Notes: generated from the letters alone by a model not told the origin. A stretch of 64,000 nt of DNA from Halorubrum sp. DM2 (GCF_901686465.1 NZ_LR594487.1:2585433-2649432), one strand, 5' to 3'; counted from the first letter of the stretch, positions 17,203-28,028 are shown. Translations and numbers: made by a program.

Positions 17203-17592
17203 GTGTCCCGGACCACGACCTACCGGTGTCTGAACTGTCTCGATCACGCCGTCACGCGGTCGTTCGACACGTCGCACCTGTCGCGCACCTGCCCGAACTG
17301 TGACTCGTTCGAGCGGTTCGTCAATCAGGCCGTGATCGACCGGTTTGAGGCGCTGGAGGCGTCTCCGCCGGCCGAGTTCGACTGGAATCGGCTGGAGCGA
17401 CGGGAGAAACTGCTCGTGGCGGAACGACTCGCGCGGACGGACGCGACGCTCGCGGACGTGACCGTGACGGAGACCGAGAGACCCGCCGGCTCGGACGGTG
17501 AGACGGGTAACGGGGAGTCCGCGGAGGCTGGAGCGGACGGGTCGACGGAGGCGAGAGAAAGAGTGGGCGACTCGACGGAGCCTGAGCCGTAG
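17203..17592 (+). CDS. Small zinc-ribbon protein
   Basis: 129 aa from GTG 17203. The N-terminal 35 residues form a rubredoxin/zinc-ribbon knuckle pair: CLNC (about 9-12) and CPNC (about 29-32). A predicted helical section follows (VIDRFEALEASPPAEFDWNRLERREKLLVAERLAR), then a low-complexity Glu/Ser/Gly tail typical of halophilic proteins. No catalytic motif. It ends directly against the convergent gar1 stop codon with no spacer. Probably an RNA- or protein-binding adaptor; function unknown. Confidence 0.72.
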   Translation: MSRTTTYRCLNCLDHAVTRSFDTSHLSRTCPNCDSFERFVNQAVIDRFEALEASPPAEFDWNRLERREKLLVAERLARTDATLADVTVTETERPAGSDGETGNGESAEAGADGSTEARERVGDSTEPEP

Positions 17593-17823
17593 CTACCGCG
17601 CGTACAGCTTGCCGCCGACGAGGGCCGCGAGTCCGACGCCGTCGCCCGGCGTGACCGCCACGTAGGGACGGTCAACCGGTCCGAACACGTCGACGACGCG
17701 CCCGACCGTCGAGAGCGACTCGTCGACGACGCTCGCGCCGATCCGCGGCGGCTCGGTTCCGGGGTCACCGCGGGCGATCGCCAACCCGCCGGCGGTGCGG
17801 ACGACGGTGCCGACGCGCCGCAC
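17593..17823 (-). CDS. gar1: H/ACA ribonucleoprotein component Gar1
   Basis: 76 aa from GTG 17823. The compact beta-barrel sequence MRRVGTVVRTAGGLAIARG ... VGRVVDVFGPVDRPYVAVTPGD ... GKLYAR matches archaeal Gar1, including the DVFGPV..PYV core. Gar1 joins Cbf5, Nop10 and L7Ae in guide-RNA-directed pseudouridylation and aids product release. It follows srp19 by two bases in the same direction, a conserved archaeal gene pair. Confidence 0.93.
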   Translation of the reverse strand: MRRVGTVVRTAGGLAIARGDPGTEPPRIGASVVDESLSTVGRVVDVFGPVDRPYVAVTPGDGVGLAALVGGKLYAR

Positions 17824-17825
17824 GG

Positions 17826-18104
17826 TTACTCCCGCAGGACGCCGAGGTACGCGGCGATCGCCTGAACGAGGTCGTTTTTCGCGGTGTCCTCGGTCCCTCT
17901 GACCGCCACGGACCCGCGGGGCTCGAACTCGCGGGGATAGGTGGCGTCGCGCTCGACGACGGCGTCGTAGCCGACCTGCTGGACGGCCTTCGCGATCTCG
18001 TCGACGGTCGGCGCTTCGACCGCCAGATCTCTCGGGACGCGGCGTCCCTCCGAGCGCGACAGCTCGGCGTCGAAGTAGGCGGGGTAGACGACGTTCTCGA
18101 CCAT
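17826..18104 (-). CDS. srp19: Signal recognition particle protein SRP19
   Basis: 92 aa from ATG 18104, starting [26 protein letters not shown], the typical SRP19 opening (hxYPxYhD...xxxEGRRhP). It later shows [21 protein letters not shown] and [13 protein letters not shown]. It binds helices 6 and 8 of 7S RNA and helps SRP54 assemble. The 7S RNA gene lies about 19 kb away at 37076-37378. Confidence 0.96.
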   Translation of the reverse strand: MVENVVYPAYFDAELSRSEGRRVPRDLAVEAPTVDEIAKAVQQVGYDAVVERDATYPREFEPRGSVAVRGTEDTAKNDLVQAIAAYLGVLRE

Positions 18105-18163
18105 ACCGGATACCCTCGCGCGCGGCGTAAGGTCGTTTCGGACCGCCGCGGGCCGGACGTCGG

Positions 18164-20083
18164 TCAGGCGGTGCGGAACTCGAACCGGGCCCCGCCTCCC
18201 TCGGCGGCGCGGGCCTCGACCGCCCAGCCGTGCGCCTCGGCGATGCGCTTGCTGATGGCGAGCCCGAGTCCGGTGCCCGACTCGTCGGTCGTGAACCCGC
18301 TCTCGAACACCCGATCGATGTCGTCCTCCGGGAGGCCGGTTCCGTCGTCCTCGACGTAGAACCCGTCGACCGCGGTGCCGTCGTCGCCGCGGAGCGTCGC
18401 CCCCATTCGGACGGAGAGCGGGTCGTCCGCGGAGTCGCGGCCGTGTTCGACGCTGTCGTCGGGCTCCGCCCGACTGCCCGTGGAACCGTGTTCCACGCTG
18501 TTTCGGAAGACGTTCTCGAACAGCTCGCGCAGCCGCGTCCGACTCGCCTCGAGGGTCACGTCCGACTCGACGGTCAGGGTCGCACCGTCGGTGTCGACGC
18601 TCTCCCACGCCTCGCGCGCGACGTCGGACAGCGAGACCGACTCCGTCTCCCCCACCGCTCGGCCCTGTCTGGCAAGCGACAGGAGGTCAGCGACGAGTTC
18701 GTCCATCCGGGTGATGGCGGCGGCGGCCCTGTCGAGGTGGTCCAGATCGCCGGTCTCCCGCGCGAGGTCGACGTACCCCTCGGCGACCGACAGCGGGTTT
18801 CGGAGATCGTGAGACACGATGGACGCGAACTCGTCGAGTCGTTCGTTCTGTCGCCTCAGCATTTCCTCGCGCTCTCGCCGTTCGGTGACGTCGGTGTAGA
18901 TGGCGTAGCCGGCCGCGTTCGCCGCATCGAGATGGATCGGGATGACGTGGAGGATGAAGTGGCGCGGCCCGTCCGCGGTCACCCGCGTCACCTCGCGGCG
19001 GACGTTCTGGCCGCGCTGGAGGCGGTCGTTGAGGTCGTCGGCCTCCGATTCGGCGTCGGGCGGGACGATGAACTCGTCGATGGACTCGCCGAGAACGGCA
19101 TCCGCCTCGTACCCGAACGTCGTCTCGAACGCGTCGTTCACCTGCCGGACGACCGGCTCGCCGTCGGCGTAATCGTAGGCGATCGCGGGGTCCGGGACGT
19201 TCGTGAACAGCGCGAGGAGCCTGTCGCGTTCGGCGCGGAGCGTCTCGGTGACGGCGATCCGGTCGAGCGTCTCCTCCAAGTGGGAGCCGAGCAGCTCCGC
19301 TAGCCTGCGGTCCGCGTCGTCGAACTCGTCGGTCCCGCCGGCGGCGTCGGCCGCGAGCTGGAAGACCACGTCGTCGCCGACCGGAACGGTGAGCGGCGCG
19401 TCGAACCGGCTGTCCGGGTTCGGATTCGGCGCGATCGACGTGTCGCCGGTCCGAACCGCCCGCCCCGCCACCCCGGTGCCGACGCGGACCCGGTTACAGT
19501 CTTCGACCGGCGTCCCGCTGGACGCCACCACCGGTTCGACCCACTCCCCGTCGCGGACGGCGACCACGCTCTGATACGTCGGGAACACCTGTTCCGCGAC
19601 CGCGATAGCGGCCCGATACGCCTCGTCGACGGACCTGACCGCGGCGAGCTCCGCCATGCCGGCGTTGAGCCGTTCGACCCGCGACGGCGTCCGCGTCGGT
19701 TCCGATCGAACGATGGCCCGGCGGTCGCGCGCGAGCAGCCACGAGACGGTCTCCGCGAGCGCCTCGGACGCCCCGACGACCGCGTCCACGACCGGATCGG
19801 TCGCGATCTCGCCGGTCGGATCGTCGACGTACGCCACCACGGCCTCGTCGCGGTCGGCCGACCGGACGCGGTCCAGCGCCGCCTCGTCGGCGACAACGAC
19901 CACGTCGGCGGTCCGCTCCACGTCGAGGGCGTCGGGGCTGACGGCGCGCGTCTCGACGGCGACACTCCGGTCGCCGTCGGAGCCGTTCCACTCGGACTCG
20001 AACCGCGCCTCGATGTCACCGGTGTGTTCGGGGTCGTCGCCGAGCACGAGGACCAGCGTGCGCTCGCCCACCGCGGAAGTCAC
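18164..20083 (-). CDS. Multi-domain sensor histidine kinase (receiver-like, GAF, PAS, HisKA, HATPase)
   Basis: 639 aa from GTG 20083; the minus strand has a TATA-like CTTATACTC about 27-35 bp upstream. Order: residues 1-110, a divergent receiver-like alpha/beta domain; about 140-285, GAF ([20 protein letters not shown] ... [19 protein letters not shown]); about 295-410, PAS/PAC ending [14 protein letters not shown]; HisKA with the phosphoacceptor His in [12 protein letters not shown] near 420; HATPase with [12 protein letters not shown] (N box), [11 protein letters not shown] and [15 protein letters not shown]. No membrane segment, so it is soluble. No response regulator is adjacent. Signal unknown. 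Confidence 0.92.
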   Translation of the reverse strand: MTSAVGERTLVLVLGDDPEHTGDIEARFESEWNGSDGDRSVAVETRAVSPDALDVERTADVVVVADEAALDRVRSADRDEAVVAYVDDPTGEIATDPVVDAVVGASEALAETVSWLLARDRRAIVRSEPTRTPSRVERLNAGMAELAAVRSVDEAYRAAIAVAEQVFPTYQSVVAVRDGEWVEPVVASSGTPVEDCNRVRVGTGVAGRAVRTGDTSIAPNPNPDSRFDAPLTVPVGDDVVFQLAADAAGGTDEFDDADRRLAELLGSHLEETLDRIAVTETLRAERDRLLALFTNVPDPAIAYDYADGEPVVRQVNDAFETTFGYEADAVLGESIDEFIVPPDAESEADDLNDRLQRGQNVRREVTRVTADGPRHFILHVIPIHLDAANAAGYAIYTDVTERREREEMLRRQNERLDEFASIVSHDLRNPLSVAEGYVDLARETGDLDHLDRAAAAITRMDELVADLLSLARQGRAVGETESVSLSDVAREAWESVDTDGATLTVESDVTLEASRTRLRELFENVFRNSVEHGSTGSRAEPDDSVEHGRDSADDPLSVRMGATLRGDDGTAVDGFYVEDDGTGLPEDDIDRVFESGFTTDESGTGLGLAISKRIAEAHGWAVEARAAEGGGARFEFRTA

Positions 20084-20260
20084 GATGATATGTGGTAGCT
20101 CTCCCCGAGAGTATAAGTCTTCTTACCGGTCGTGCGGTCTCAACGTCTCGACCGGTTTGCGCCGTCAAAATCCCGCCGCGGTCGTCGTCGGGTACCCCCG
20201 CACGACCGCCGACGAGCGACCCCGGAACCCTTTTGGAGCAACACGGGCCACGTTCGTGTA

Positions 20261-23041
20261 ATGAGCGATCTCGAAGCGGAGTACCGTCTCGACTACTTCG
20301 AGGAGGAGGGGTTCGAGCGCAAGGAGTGTTCCTCCTGTGGCGCGCACTTCTGGACCCGTGACGCCGACCGCGAACTGTGCGGCGAGCCGCCCTGTGCGGA
20401 CTACAGCTTCATCGACGACCCGGGCTTCCCCGAGGCCCACTCGCTGTCGGAGATGCGCGAGGCGTTCCTCTCCTTCTTCGAAGAGCACGGACACGAGCGG
20501 ATCGACCCGTATCCGGTCGCCGCGAACCGCTGGCGCGACGACGTCCTCCTGACGCAAGCGTCGATCTACGACTTCCAGCCGCTGGTCACTTCCGGGCAGA
20601 CGCCGCCGCCGGCGAACCCGCTGACCGTCTCCCAGCCCTGTATTCGGATGCAGGACATCGACAACGTCGGCAAGACGGGGCGGCACACGATGGCGTTCGA
20701 GATGATGGCCCACCACGCGTTCAACACGCGCGAGGAGGTCGAGGAAGGCGAGTACGCCTACCACGGCGAGGTGTACTGGAAAGACGAGACGGTCCGGTAC
20801 TGCGACGAGCTGTTCGAGAGCCTCGGTGCCGATCTGGAGGAGATCACCTACATCGAGGACCCGTGGGTCGGCGGCGGCAACGCCGGGCCCGCCATCGAGG
20901 TCATCTACAAGGGGGCCGAGCTGGCGACGCTCGTCTTCATGTGTATGGAGCGGGACCCCGACGGCGACTACGAGATGAAAGACGGGCACACGTACTCCTT
21001 TATGGACACGTACATCGTCGACACCGGGTACGGGCTCGAACGGTGGACGTGGATGAGTCAGGGGACCGCGACGGTGTACGAGGCGATCTACCCCGACGCG
21101 ATCGACTTCCTGAAGGAGAACGCGGGGATCGAACACACCGAGGCGGAACGGGAGCTGATCCACCGCGCCGCGAAGCTCTCCGGCCGGCTCGACATCGACG
21201 ACGTCGACGACGTGGAGGCCGCGCGCGGCGAGATAGCCGACCGGCTCGACGTCGACGTCGACCGGCTGCGCGAACTGGTGGAACCGCTCGAATCGATCTA
21301 CGCGATCGCGGACCACTCACGGACGCTCGCGTACATGTTCGGCGACGAGATCGTCCCCTCCAACGTCGGGACGGGCTACCTCGCCCGGATGGTGTTACGC
21401 CGGATGAAGCGGCTCGTCGACGAGGTCGGCGTCGATGCTCCGCTCGACGAACTCGTCGACATGCAGGCCGAGCGGCTGGGATACGAGAACCGCGACACGG
21501 TCCGCGAGATCGTCCGCAGCGAGGAGCGGAAGTACGAGGAGACGCTGGAGCGCGGTGCCCGGAAGGTCGAACAGCTCGCCGACGAGTACGCCGGCACCGG
21601 TGAACCGATCCCCACCGGAGAGCTGTTGGAGCTGTACGACTCCCACGGGATCCAGCCCGACATGGTCGCCGACATCGCCGAGGAGCGCGGCGCGACCGTC
21701 GACGTGCCCGACGACTTCTACGCGCTCGTCGCCGACAGACACGAGGAGGCCGACGCCGCCGACGCCGCCGACGAGCGGGACGAACGGCTCGCCGACCTCC
21801 CCGAGACCGAGAAGCTGTTCTACGACGACCAGGGCCGCACGGAGTTCGAGGCGGTCGTCCTCGACGTGTTAGAGAGCGAGGAGGGATACGACGTCGTGTT
21901 GGACCAGACGATGTTCTATCCCGAGGGCGGCGGGCAGCCGGCCGACAGGGGACAGCTCACGGTCGGCGAGACCACCGTCGACGTCACCGACGTACAGGAG
22001 ACCGACGGGGTCGTCCTCCACCGCACGGACGCCGACCCCGGGAAAGGAGAGTTCGTCCGCGGGCAGGTCGACGGCGGCCGCCGCGACCGCCTCCGCGCGC
22101 ACCACACCGCGACGCACCTCATCGGTCACGCAGCCCGCGAGGTACTGGGGGGCCACGTCCGGCAGGCCGGTGCCCAGAAGGGGACCGACTCCGCGCGCCT
22201 CGACGTGCGCCACTTCGAGCGCATCACCCGCGAGGACGTGAAGGCGATCGAACGCGTCGCCAACGAGCTGGTCCGCGACGACGTGCCCGTCCGGCAGGAG
22301 TGGCCCGACCGCAACGAGGCGGAGGCCGAACACGGCTTCGACCTGTATCAGGGCGGCGTCCCGCCGGGAACGAACGTCCGTCTCATCCACGTCGGCGACG
22401 CCGACGTTCAGGCCTGCGCGGGCACCCACGTCGACCGAACCGGCGAGATCGGCGCGGTGAAGGTGCTGAAGACCGAGCCGGTCCAAGACGGCGTCGAGCG
22501 CATCGTGTTCGCGGCGGGTGCCGCCGCCGTGGAGGCGACCCAGCGCACCGAGGACGCGCTGTACGACGCGGCCGATATCCTCGACGTCGACCCGCTCGAC
22601 GTGCCCGACACCGCCGAGCGCTTCTTCGAGGAGTGGAAGGCGCGGGGGAAAGAGATCGAGTCGCTCAAAGAGGAGCTCGCGGCCGCTCGCGCCTCCGGCG
22701 GTGCCGACGCGGAGGAGGTCGATGTCGACGGGGCGACCGCGGTGATCCAGCGGCTCGACGGCGACGCAGACGAGCTCCGCGCCACCGCGAACGCCCACGT
22801 CGACGACGGGAAGGTCGCGGTGATCGGGAGTGGTGCCGGCGGCTCCGCGAGCTTCGTCGTCGGCGTCCCCGACGGGGTCGACGTGAACGCCGGACAGGTG
22901 GTCTCGGAGCTCGCCGGACGGGTCGGCGGCGGCGGCGGCGGCCCGCCGGACTTCGCGCAGGGCGGCGGCCCGGACGCGGACGCGCTCGACGAAGCGCTCG
23001 ACGCGGCACCGGACGTCCTTCGCGGCCTTCAGGAGGCCTGA
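20261..23041 (+). CDS. alaS: Alanyl-tRNA synthetase
   Basis: 926 aa, archaeal type. N-terminal [12 protein letters not shown] and CGEPPCADY form the archaeal zinc insertion. The class II catalytic core includes [33 protein letters not shown]. The editing domain has [10 protein letters not shown] (about residue 613) and a distal [13 protein letters not shown] (about 717), the HxxxH...CxxxH zinc site. The Gly-rich C-terminal C-Ala domain ends in [16 protein letters not shown]. The start at 20261 gives the expected archaeal N-terminus. Confidence 0.97.
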   Translation: MSDLEAEYRLDYFEEEGFERKECSSCGAHFWTRDADRELCGEPPCADYSFIDDPGFPEAHSLSEMREAFLSFFEEHGHERIDPYPVAANRWRDDVLLTQASIYDFQPLVTSGQTPPPANPLTVSQPCIRMQDIDNVGKTGRHTMAFEMMAHHAFNTREEVEEGEYAYHGEVYWKDETVRYCDELFESLGADLEEITYIEDPWVGGGNAGPAIEVIYKGAELATLVFMCMERDPDGDYEMKDGHTYSFMDTYIVDTGYGLERWTWMSQGTATVYEAIYPDAIDFLKENAGIEHTEAERELIHRAAKLSGRLDIDDVDDVEAARGEIADRLDVDVDRLRELVEPLESIYAIADHSRTLAYMFGDEIVPSNVGTGYLARMVLRRMKRLVDEVGVDAPLDELVDMQAERLGYENRDTVREIVRSEERKYEETLERGARKVEQLADEYAGTGEPIPTGELLELYDSHGIQPDMVADIAEERGATVDVPDDFYALVADRHEEADAADAADERDERLADLPETEKLFYDDQGRTEFEAVVLDVLESEEGYDVVLDQTMFYPEGGGQPADRGQLTVGETTVDVTDVQETDGVVLHRTDADPGKGEFVRGQVDGGRRDRLRAHHTATHLIGHAAREVLGGHVRQAGAQKGTDSARLDVRHFERITREDVKAIERVANELVRDDVPVRQEWPDRNEAEAEHGFDLYQGGVPPGTNVRLIHVGDADVQACAGTHVDRTGEIGAVKVLKTEPVQDGVERIVFAAGAAAVEATQRTEDALYDAADILDVDPLDVPDTAERFFEEWKARGKEIESLKEELAAARASGGADAEEVDVDGATAVIQRLDGDADELRATANAHVDDGKVAVIGSGAGGSASFVVGVPDGVDVNAGQVVSELAGRVGGGGGGPPDFAQGGGPDADALDEALDAAPDVLRGLQEA

Positions 23042-23062
23042 GGAGTCCCCCGCGAGTCCACT

Positions 23063-23866
23063 ATGCCACGCGCGAACAACGCCGGCGTGGAGATCCGGTA
23101 CGAGGTCGATGCCCCCGACGCCGGCGACCCCGACGAGGCGGTCGTCTTCTGTGGCGACGCGGGACTCGGCGCGTGGCAGTTCGGGTGGCAACACGCCGCC
23201 CTCGCGGGACCGCACACGGTGATCACTCCGGAGACCCGCGGCGTCGGCCGGTCGGACGCGCCCCTCGGACCCTACCGGATCGAGTCGCTCGCGGCCGACG
23301 TCGAGGCGGTCTGTGCGGCCGAGGGGATCCGCAACGCCCACCTCGTCGGCTACGGGTTCGGCGGCATGGTCGCGCTGACGGCCGCCCTGACCTCCTCGCG
23401 CCCGGCGAGCCTCGCGCTCCTCGGGACGCCGCCGGCGGGCGACGCGTACAACGCCGACGGCGTCTGGGCCGACCCGGCCGACCCCGCCGCGGTCGACGGC
23501 TCGCTGAACGGACTCCTCTCGGTCGACTTCCGCGAGGCGCACCCGGACGCGCTCTCGCGGATCGCGGAGTGGCGGCTCGCCGAGGACGCCGACCGCGAGA
23601 CGTACGAGGCCCATCGCGCCGCGGTCGACGACTTCGACCTGGCCGACCGGCTGTTCGAGGTCACGACGCCGGCGCTCGTCGTCCACGGGACCGAGGACGC
23701 AGCCTGTCCGATCGCGGCCGGCGAGACGCTCGCGGAGGGGCTTCCCCGCGGCGAGTTCCACCCCGTCGAGGGCGCTCGACACCTCGTCGGCGTCGAGGCG
23801 TCGGCCGCGGTCAACGACCTCCTCGTCGGGTGGCTCGCGGAACACGCGAGCGCCGCCTTCGAGTAG
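23063..23866 (+). CDS. Alpha/beta-hydrolase-fold protein lacking the nucleophile Ser
   Basis: 267 aa, 21 bp downstream of alaS. It has the alpha/beta-hydrolase layout: GDAGLGAWQFGWQ (oxyanion region), TRGVGRSDAP, the nucleophile-elbow segment AHLVGYGFGGMVALTAA near residue 100, the acid-loop ALVVHGTEDAACP, and a C-terminal GARHLVGVE with the catalytic His position. At the elbow the family G-x-S-x-G reads G-Y-G-F-G, so the Ser is a Gly (codon GGG). Asp and His positions look intact. It may be a non-hydrolytic binding protein or use another mechanism; substrate unknown. Confidence 0.85.
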   Translation: MPRANNAGVEIRYEVDAPDAGDPDEAVVFCGDAGLGAWQFGWQHAALAGPHTVITPETRGVGRSDAPLGPYRIESLAADVEAVCAAEGIRNAHLVGYGFGGMVALTAALTSSRPASLALLGTPPAGDAYNADGVWADPADPAAVDGSLNGLLSVDFREAHPDALSRIAEWRLAEDADRETYEAHRAAVDDFDLADRLFEVTTPALVVHGTEDAACPIAAGETLAEGLPRGEFHPVEGARHLVGVEASAAVNDLLVGWLAEHASAAFE

Positions 23867-23982
23867 GACCGACGGACGCCGCGGAGCGACACCCGACTCC
23901 CTCCGCACCTCCGCGTCCGCGTCGTCGGCCGGCGCGTCCGACGCCGCAACCGTTTTGTCGCTCTCGCCGAACCGTTCAGTCG

Positions 23983-24699
23983 ATGACTCGCCTCCGGTTC
24001 GCCCTGTTGAACGCCGCCCACGACGGCGCGAACACGCGTCGGAACTTCCGCAGAGAGATCGACGCCGACCTCGTCGAGTTCGACGCCACCGCGGGAGACC
24101 TCCCCGATCACACCGAGTTCGACGGCGTCGTCGTGACCGGGTCGCGCTCGTCCGTCTACTGGGACGAGGCGTGGATCCCGCCGCTGGTCGACTACGTCGC
24201 CGAGGCCGCCGACGCCGGCTGTCCGGTCCTCGGCGTCTGTTACGGCCATCAGGTGCTCGCGGAGGCGCTCGGCGGCCGCGTCGCCGGGATGGACGGGTTC
24301 GAGATCGGCTACAACGAGATCCGCCGGACCCGCGATGATCCGCTGTTCGAGGGGTTCGACGACTCCTTCACCGCCTTCACGACCCACGGCGACGCGGTGG
24401 TCGAACTCCCGCCGTCCGCGACGCTTCTGGCCGAGAACGAACACGGCGTCCACGCCTTCCGCGACGGCCACTGCTGGGGCGTCCAGTTCCACCCCGAGTA
24501 CGACGTCGAGACCGCCCGCGAGGTGACCGACGGGAAGCGCGATCAGATCGGCGACGCCCGCGTCGACGCGGTCCTCGACTCGATAACGCCCGCGGCGTAC
24601 GACGCCGCCTGCGAGGCGAAGGCGCTGTTCGAGAACTTCACCGCCTACGCCGAGCGACTCGCGAGCGACGAGACCGAGCCGGCCGCCGCGGACGACTGA
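23983..24699 (+). CDS. Class I glutamine amidotransferase-like protein
   Basis: 238 aa from ATG 23983. Glutaminase-type fold with the catalytic Cys in GCPVLGVCYGHQVLAEALGG and the His-Glu pair in CWGVQFHPEYDV. The substrate strand DGVVVTGSRSSVYWDEAWIPPL resembles GMP-synthase-like stand-alone amidotransferases. Such proteins hydrolyse glutamine or gamma-glutamyl compounds; the partner or substrate cannot be told. Not obviously in an operon: 116 bp from the hydrolase gene. Confidence 0.88.
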   Translation: MTRLRFALLNAAHDGANTRRNFRREIDADLVEFDATAGDLPDHTEFDGVVVTGSRSSVYWDEAWIPPLVDYVAEAADAGCPVLGVCYGHQVLAEALGGRVAGMDGFEIGYNEIRRTRDDPLFEGFDDSFTAFTTHGDAVVELPPSATLLAENEHGVHAFRDGHCWGVQFHPEYDVETAREVTDGKRDQIGDARVDAVLDSITPAAYDAACEAKALFENFTAYAERLASDETEPAAADD

Positions 24700-24796
24700 A
24701 CGCCCCGCTCTCGTCGACGCGGTCCCGTCCGCCGACGCGGACGCGACGCGGCCCCCGGTCGAACACCCTTATACGCCTCCCGGACCGATCCTCGGT

Positions 24797-26686
24797 ATGA
24801 ACGTAGTACCGGACACGAGCGCGGTCGTCGACGGCCGCGTGTCCGAACGCGTCGCGGACGGGACCTACGAGTCGGTCACCGTGTTCGTCCCGGAGGCGGT
24901 CGTCGGCGAACTGGAGTCGCAGGCGAACGACGGCCTCGAATCCGGCTGGGACGGGCTGAGCGAGCTCAAGCGGCTCGCCGACTACGCCGACGACGGGACC
25001 ATCGAACTGCGGTACGTCGGCGAGCGCGCGAGCGGCGACGCCCGGTCGAACGCCCACGAGGGCGACGTGGACGCGCTGATTCGCGACCTCGCCGCCGACC
25101 ACGACGCGACGCTTCTGTCCAGCGACGTGGTCCAGGCCGAGGTCGCCCGCGCGAAGGGACTCGACGTCGAGTACGTCGAGCCGGTCGCCCGCGGCGTCGT
25201 CGACGACCTCCCGATCCAGGAGTTCTTCACCGACGAGACGATGTCCGTCCACCTCAAGACGGGCACCGTTCCGAAGGCGAAACGCGGGAGCCTCGGCGAG
25301 ATGCGCTACGTCGAGATCGACGACGAACCGAGCAGCGAGGAGCAGATGCGCGAGTGGGCCAACTCGATCGTCGACCTCGCCCGGCAGTCGAACGAGGGGT
25401 TCATCGAGCTGTCCGACGACGGGATGGACATCGTCCAGTTCCGCAACTACCGGATCGCGGTCGCGCGACCGCCGTTCGCGGACGGGATCGAGATTACGGC
25501 CGTCAGACCGATCGCGAAGACCACCCTCGACGACTACGAGTTCGCCGACGAGCTGCGCGAGCGGTTCACGGAGCGTAAACGCGGCGTGCTCATCTCGGGG
25601 TCGCCCGGTGCCGGGAAGTCGACGTTCGCGCAGGCGGTCGCGGAGTTCTTGAACGACAGCGACTACGCGGTGAAGACGATGGAGAAGCCGCGAGATCTTC
25701 AGGTCGGCCCGGAGATCACCCAGTACGGCGCGCTCGGCGGCGAGATGGAGAACACCGCCGACTCCCTGCTCTTAGTCCGCCCCGACTACACCATCTACGA
25801 CGAGGTGCGGAAGACGAACGACTTCGAGGTGTTCTCGGACATGCGGATGGCCGGCGTCGGGATGGTCGGCGTCGTCCACGCCTCCCGCGCCATCGACGCG
25901 CTCCAGCGGCTCGTCGGGCGCGTCGAGCTCGGAATGATCCCCCAGATCGTCGACACCGTCGTCTACATCGAGGCCGGCGAGGTCCACACGGTCTACGACG
26001 TGACCACGGAGGTGAAGGTGCCCGCCGGGCTGACGGCCGAGGACCTCGCGCGCCCGGTCATTCAGGTGACCAACTTCGAGACGGGTCGGCCGGAGTACGA
26101 GATATACACGTTCAACCGGCAGGTCGTCACCGTCCCGCTCGACGACGAGGGGAGCGAGGCCGAAAGCGAGACCGGCGTCGGCCGCATCGCCAAAAAGGAG
26201 ATCGAACGCGAGATCCGCTCGGTCGCGCACGGCCACGTCGACGTGGAGCTGAACGGCGACGACGAGGCGGTCGTCTACGTCACCGAGGGCGACATCGGCA
26301 CGGTGATCGGGAAGGGCGGCGGCCGAATCGCCGACATCGAGAACCGCCTCGGGATCGACATCGACGTCCGCACGCACGACGAGAAGCCGGGCGGGTCGGG
26401 ACCGAGCCCGACGGGCGGTGCCGCCGAGAACGGCAGTGGCGAGGGGCAGGTCGGCACCGAGCGCGGGACGGTGGTCGCCCCGGAGATCACCTCGCGGCAC
26501 GTCGTCATCGACGTCGACGACGGCGTGGGCGAGACGGTCGAGGTGCGCGCCGACGGCGAGTACCTCTTCACCGCCACCGTCGGCCGCGGCGGCGAGGTCC
26601 AGGTCTCCCGCGGCTCAGCCATCGCCGAGGAGCTGGAGGACGCGATCGACCGGAACCGGACCGTGACGGTTGTTCCGGCTCGCTGA
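24797..26686 (+). CDS. PIN-KH-ATPase (PINA-type) protein
   Basis: 629 aa in three parts. Residues 1-130: PIN domain (VPDTSAVVDGRV, EGDVDALIRDLAADHDATLLSSD, with spaced Asp/Glu metal ligands). Residues about 230-450: a VirB11/PilT-like ATPase with Walker A GSPGAGKSTFAQA, DYTIYDEVRKTNDFEVFSDMR (Walker B region) and GVVHASRAIDALQRL. Residues about 475-530: KH domain with VIGKGGGRIADIE. A Gly/Ser/Glu-rich insert (about 535-560) and a small C-terminal beta domain follow. In Sulfolobus PINA proteins interact with Holliday-junction factors; the haloarchaeal role is inferred only. Confidence 0.92.
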   Translation: MNVVPDTSAVVDGRVSERVADGTYESVTVFVPEAVVGELESQANDGLESGWDGLSELKRLADYADDGTIELRYVGERASGDARSNAHEGDVDALIRDLAADHDATLLSSDVVQAEVARAKGLDVEYVEPVARGVVDDLPIQEFFTDETMSVHLKTGTVPKAKRGSLGEMRYVEIDDEPSSEEQMREWANSIVDLARQSNEGFIELSDDGMDIVQFRNYRIAVARPPFADGIEITAVRPIAKTTLDDYEFADELRERFTERKRGVLISGSPGAGKSTFAQAVAEFLNDSDYAVKTMEKPRDLQVGPEITQYGALGGEMENTADSLLLVRPDYTIYDEVRKTNDFEVFSDMRMAGVGMVGVVHASRAIDALQRLVGRVELGMIPQIVDTVVYIEAGEVHTVYDVTTEVKVPAGLTAEDLARPVIQVTNFETGRPEYEIYTFNRQVVTVPLDDEGSEAESETGVGRIAKKEIEREIRSVAHGHVDVELNGDDEAVVYVTEGDIGTVIGKGGGRIADIENRLGIDIDVRTHDEKPGGSGPSPTGGAAENGSGEGQVGTERGTVVAPEITSRHVVIDVDDGVGETVEVRADGEYLFTATVGRGGEVQVSRGSAIAEELEDAIDRNRTVTVVPAR

Positions 26687-26832
26687 GACTGCGAGACCAG
26701 AGAACGGCCGCCCGCCGCGGACGTTTCCGAAGCCTGTCACGTCGTCGTTCGACGCTGCGGCACACCACGATCGACGAAACGTATCCCTCCTGAAAGATAA
26801 CGCTTTTTTGCCGTTGGTCGGAACGACGTGGT

Positions 26833-27981
26833 ATGGCCGATGAGTTAAAACGCGGGCTCGAGGGCGTCCTCGTCGCGGAGTCGGATCTGAGCTACGTCGA
26901 CGGCGAGGTCGGGAAGCTCGTGTATCGCGGGTACGACATCGAGGACCTCGCTCGCGGCGCAAGCTACGAGGAGGTGCTGTATCTGCTGTGGCACGGTTCT
27001 CTCCCTACCGCCGCGGAACTCGACGCGTTCGCCGCCGACCTCGCGGCGGAGCGCGAGGTGGACGACGACGTCATCGAGACGGTCCGCGCCCTCGCCGACG
27101 CCGGGGAGCGTCCGATGGCGGCGCTCCGAACCGCGGCGTCGATGCTGTCCGCCTACGACCCGGACGACGACGAGAGCGGCGACGACGGCGAATCCACCCT
27201 CCGTCAGGGCCGCCGGATCACGGCGAAGATCCCGACGATCCTCGCCGCGTTCGAGCGCGTCCGGCAGGGAGAGGAGCCGATCGCGCCCGACCCGGACCTC
27301 TCGCACGCCGGGAACTTCCTCTACATGCTTACCGGGGCCGAGCCGGACGCCGTGAGCGAGGAGACGTTCGACATGGCGCTCACGCTCCACGCCGACCACG
27401 GGCTCAATGCCTCCACGTTCACCGCGATGGTGATCGGCTCGACGATGGCGGACGTCTACTCCGGCGTCACCGGCGGTATCGGCGCGCTCTCCGGTCCCCT
27501 CCACGGCGGTGCCAACCAGGATGTGATGGAGGTGCTCCACGAGATCGACGCCTCCTCGAAAGACCCCGTCCAGTGGGTGAAAGACACCCGCGACGCCGGC
27601 GGACGCATCCCCGGGTTCGGCCACCGCGTCTACAAGGTGAAAGACCCCCGCGCGGTGATCCTCGAAGAGAAGCTCCGAGACCTCGCCGAGTCGTCGGGCG
27701 ACACGAAGTGGCTCGATTACACCACCGCGATCGAGGAGTACCTTACTGATCAGGGATTGCTCGACAAGGGGATCGCCCCGAACGTCGACTTCTACTCCGG
27801 CTCCGTCTACGACTCGCTCGGGATCCCTGTCGACATGTACACGCCCATCTTCGCGATGAGTCGCGTCGGCGGGTGGATCGCCCACGTCGCCGAGTACCAG
27901 GAGGACAACCGCCTCATCCGCCCGCGCGCCCGGTACACCGGCCCTGAGGACGCCGAGTTCGTCCCGATCGACGAGCGGTAG
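26833..27981 (+). CDS. Citrate synthase
   Basis: 382 aa; condenses acetyl-CoA and oxaloacetate at the entry of the citric acid cycle. Motifs: GKLVYRGYDIEDLA, LHADHGLNASTFTAMVIGSTMADVYSGVTGGIGALSGPLHGGANQDVMEVL with two active-site His, GFGHRVYKVKDPRA, and NVDFYSGSVYDSLGIP holding the catalytic Asp. An acidic insert (PDDDESGDDGEST, about residues 115-127) is a halophilic addition. Single gene; an AT-rich patch with CGCTTTTTTG lies about 25 bp upstream. Confidence 0.96.
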   Translation: MADELKRGLEGVLVAESDLSYVDGEVGKLVYRGYDIEDLARGASYEEVLYLLWHGSLPTAAELDAFAADLAAEREVDDDVIETVRALADAGERPMAALRTAASMLSAYDPDDDESGDDGESTLRQGRRITAKIPTILAAFERVRQGEEPIAPDPDLSHAGNFLYMLTGAEPDAVSEETFDMALTLHADHGLNASTFTAMVIGSTMADVYSGVTGGIGALSGPLHGGANQDVMEVLHEIDASSKDPVQWVKDTRDAGGRIPGFGHRVYKVKDPRAVILEEKLRDLAESSGDTKWLDYTTAIEEYLTDQGLLDKGIAPNVDFYSGSVYDSLGIPVDMYTPIFAMSRVGGWIAHVAEYQEDNRLIRPRARYTGPEDAEFVPIDER

Positions 27982-28028
27982 GCGTCGCGTTCGCCCCCGA
28001 CTCCGGTTCCGCCCCGGTCCCGTTCTTC

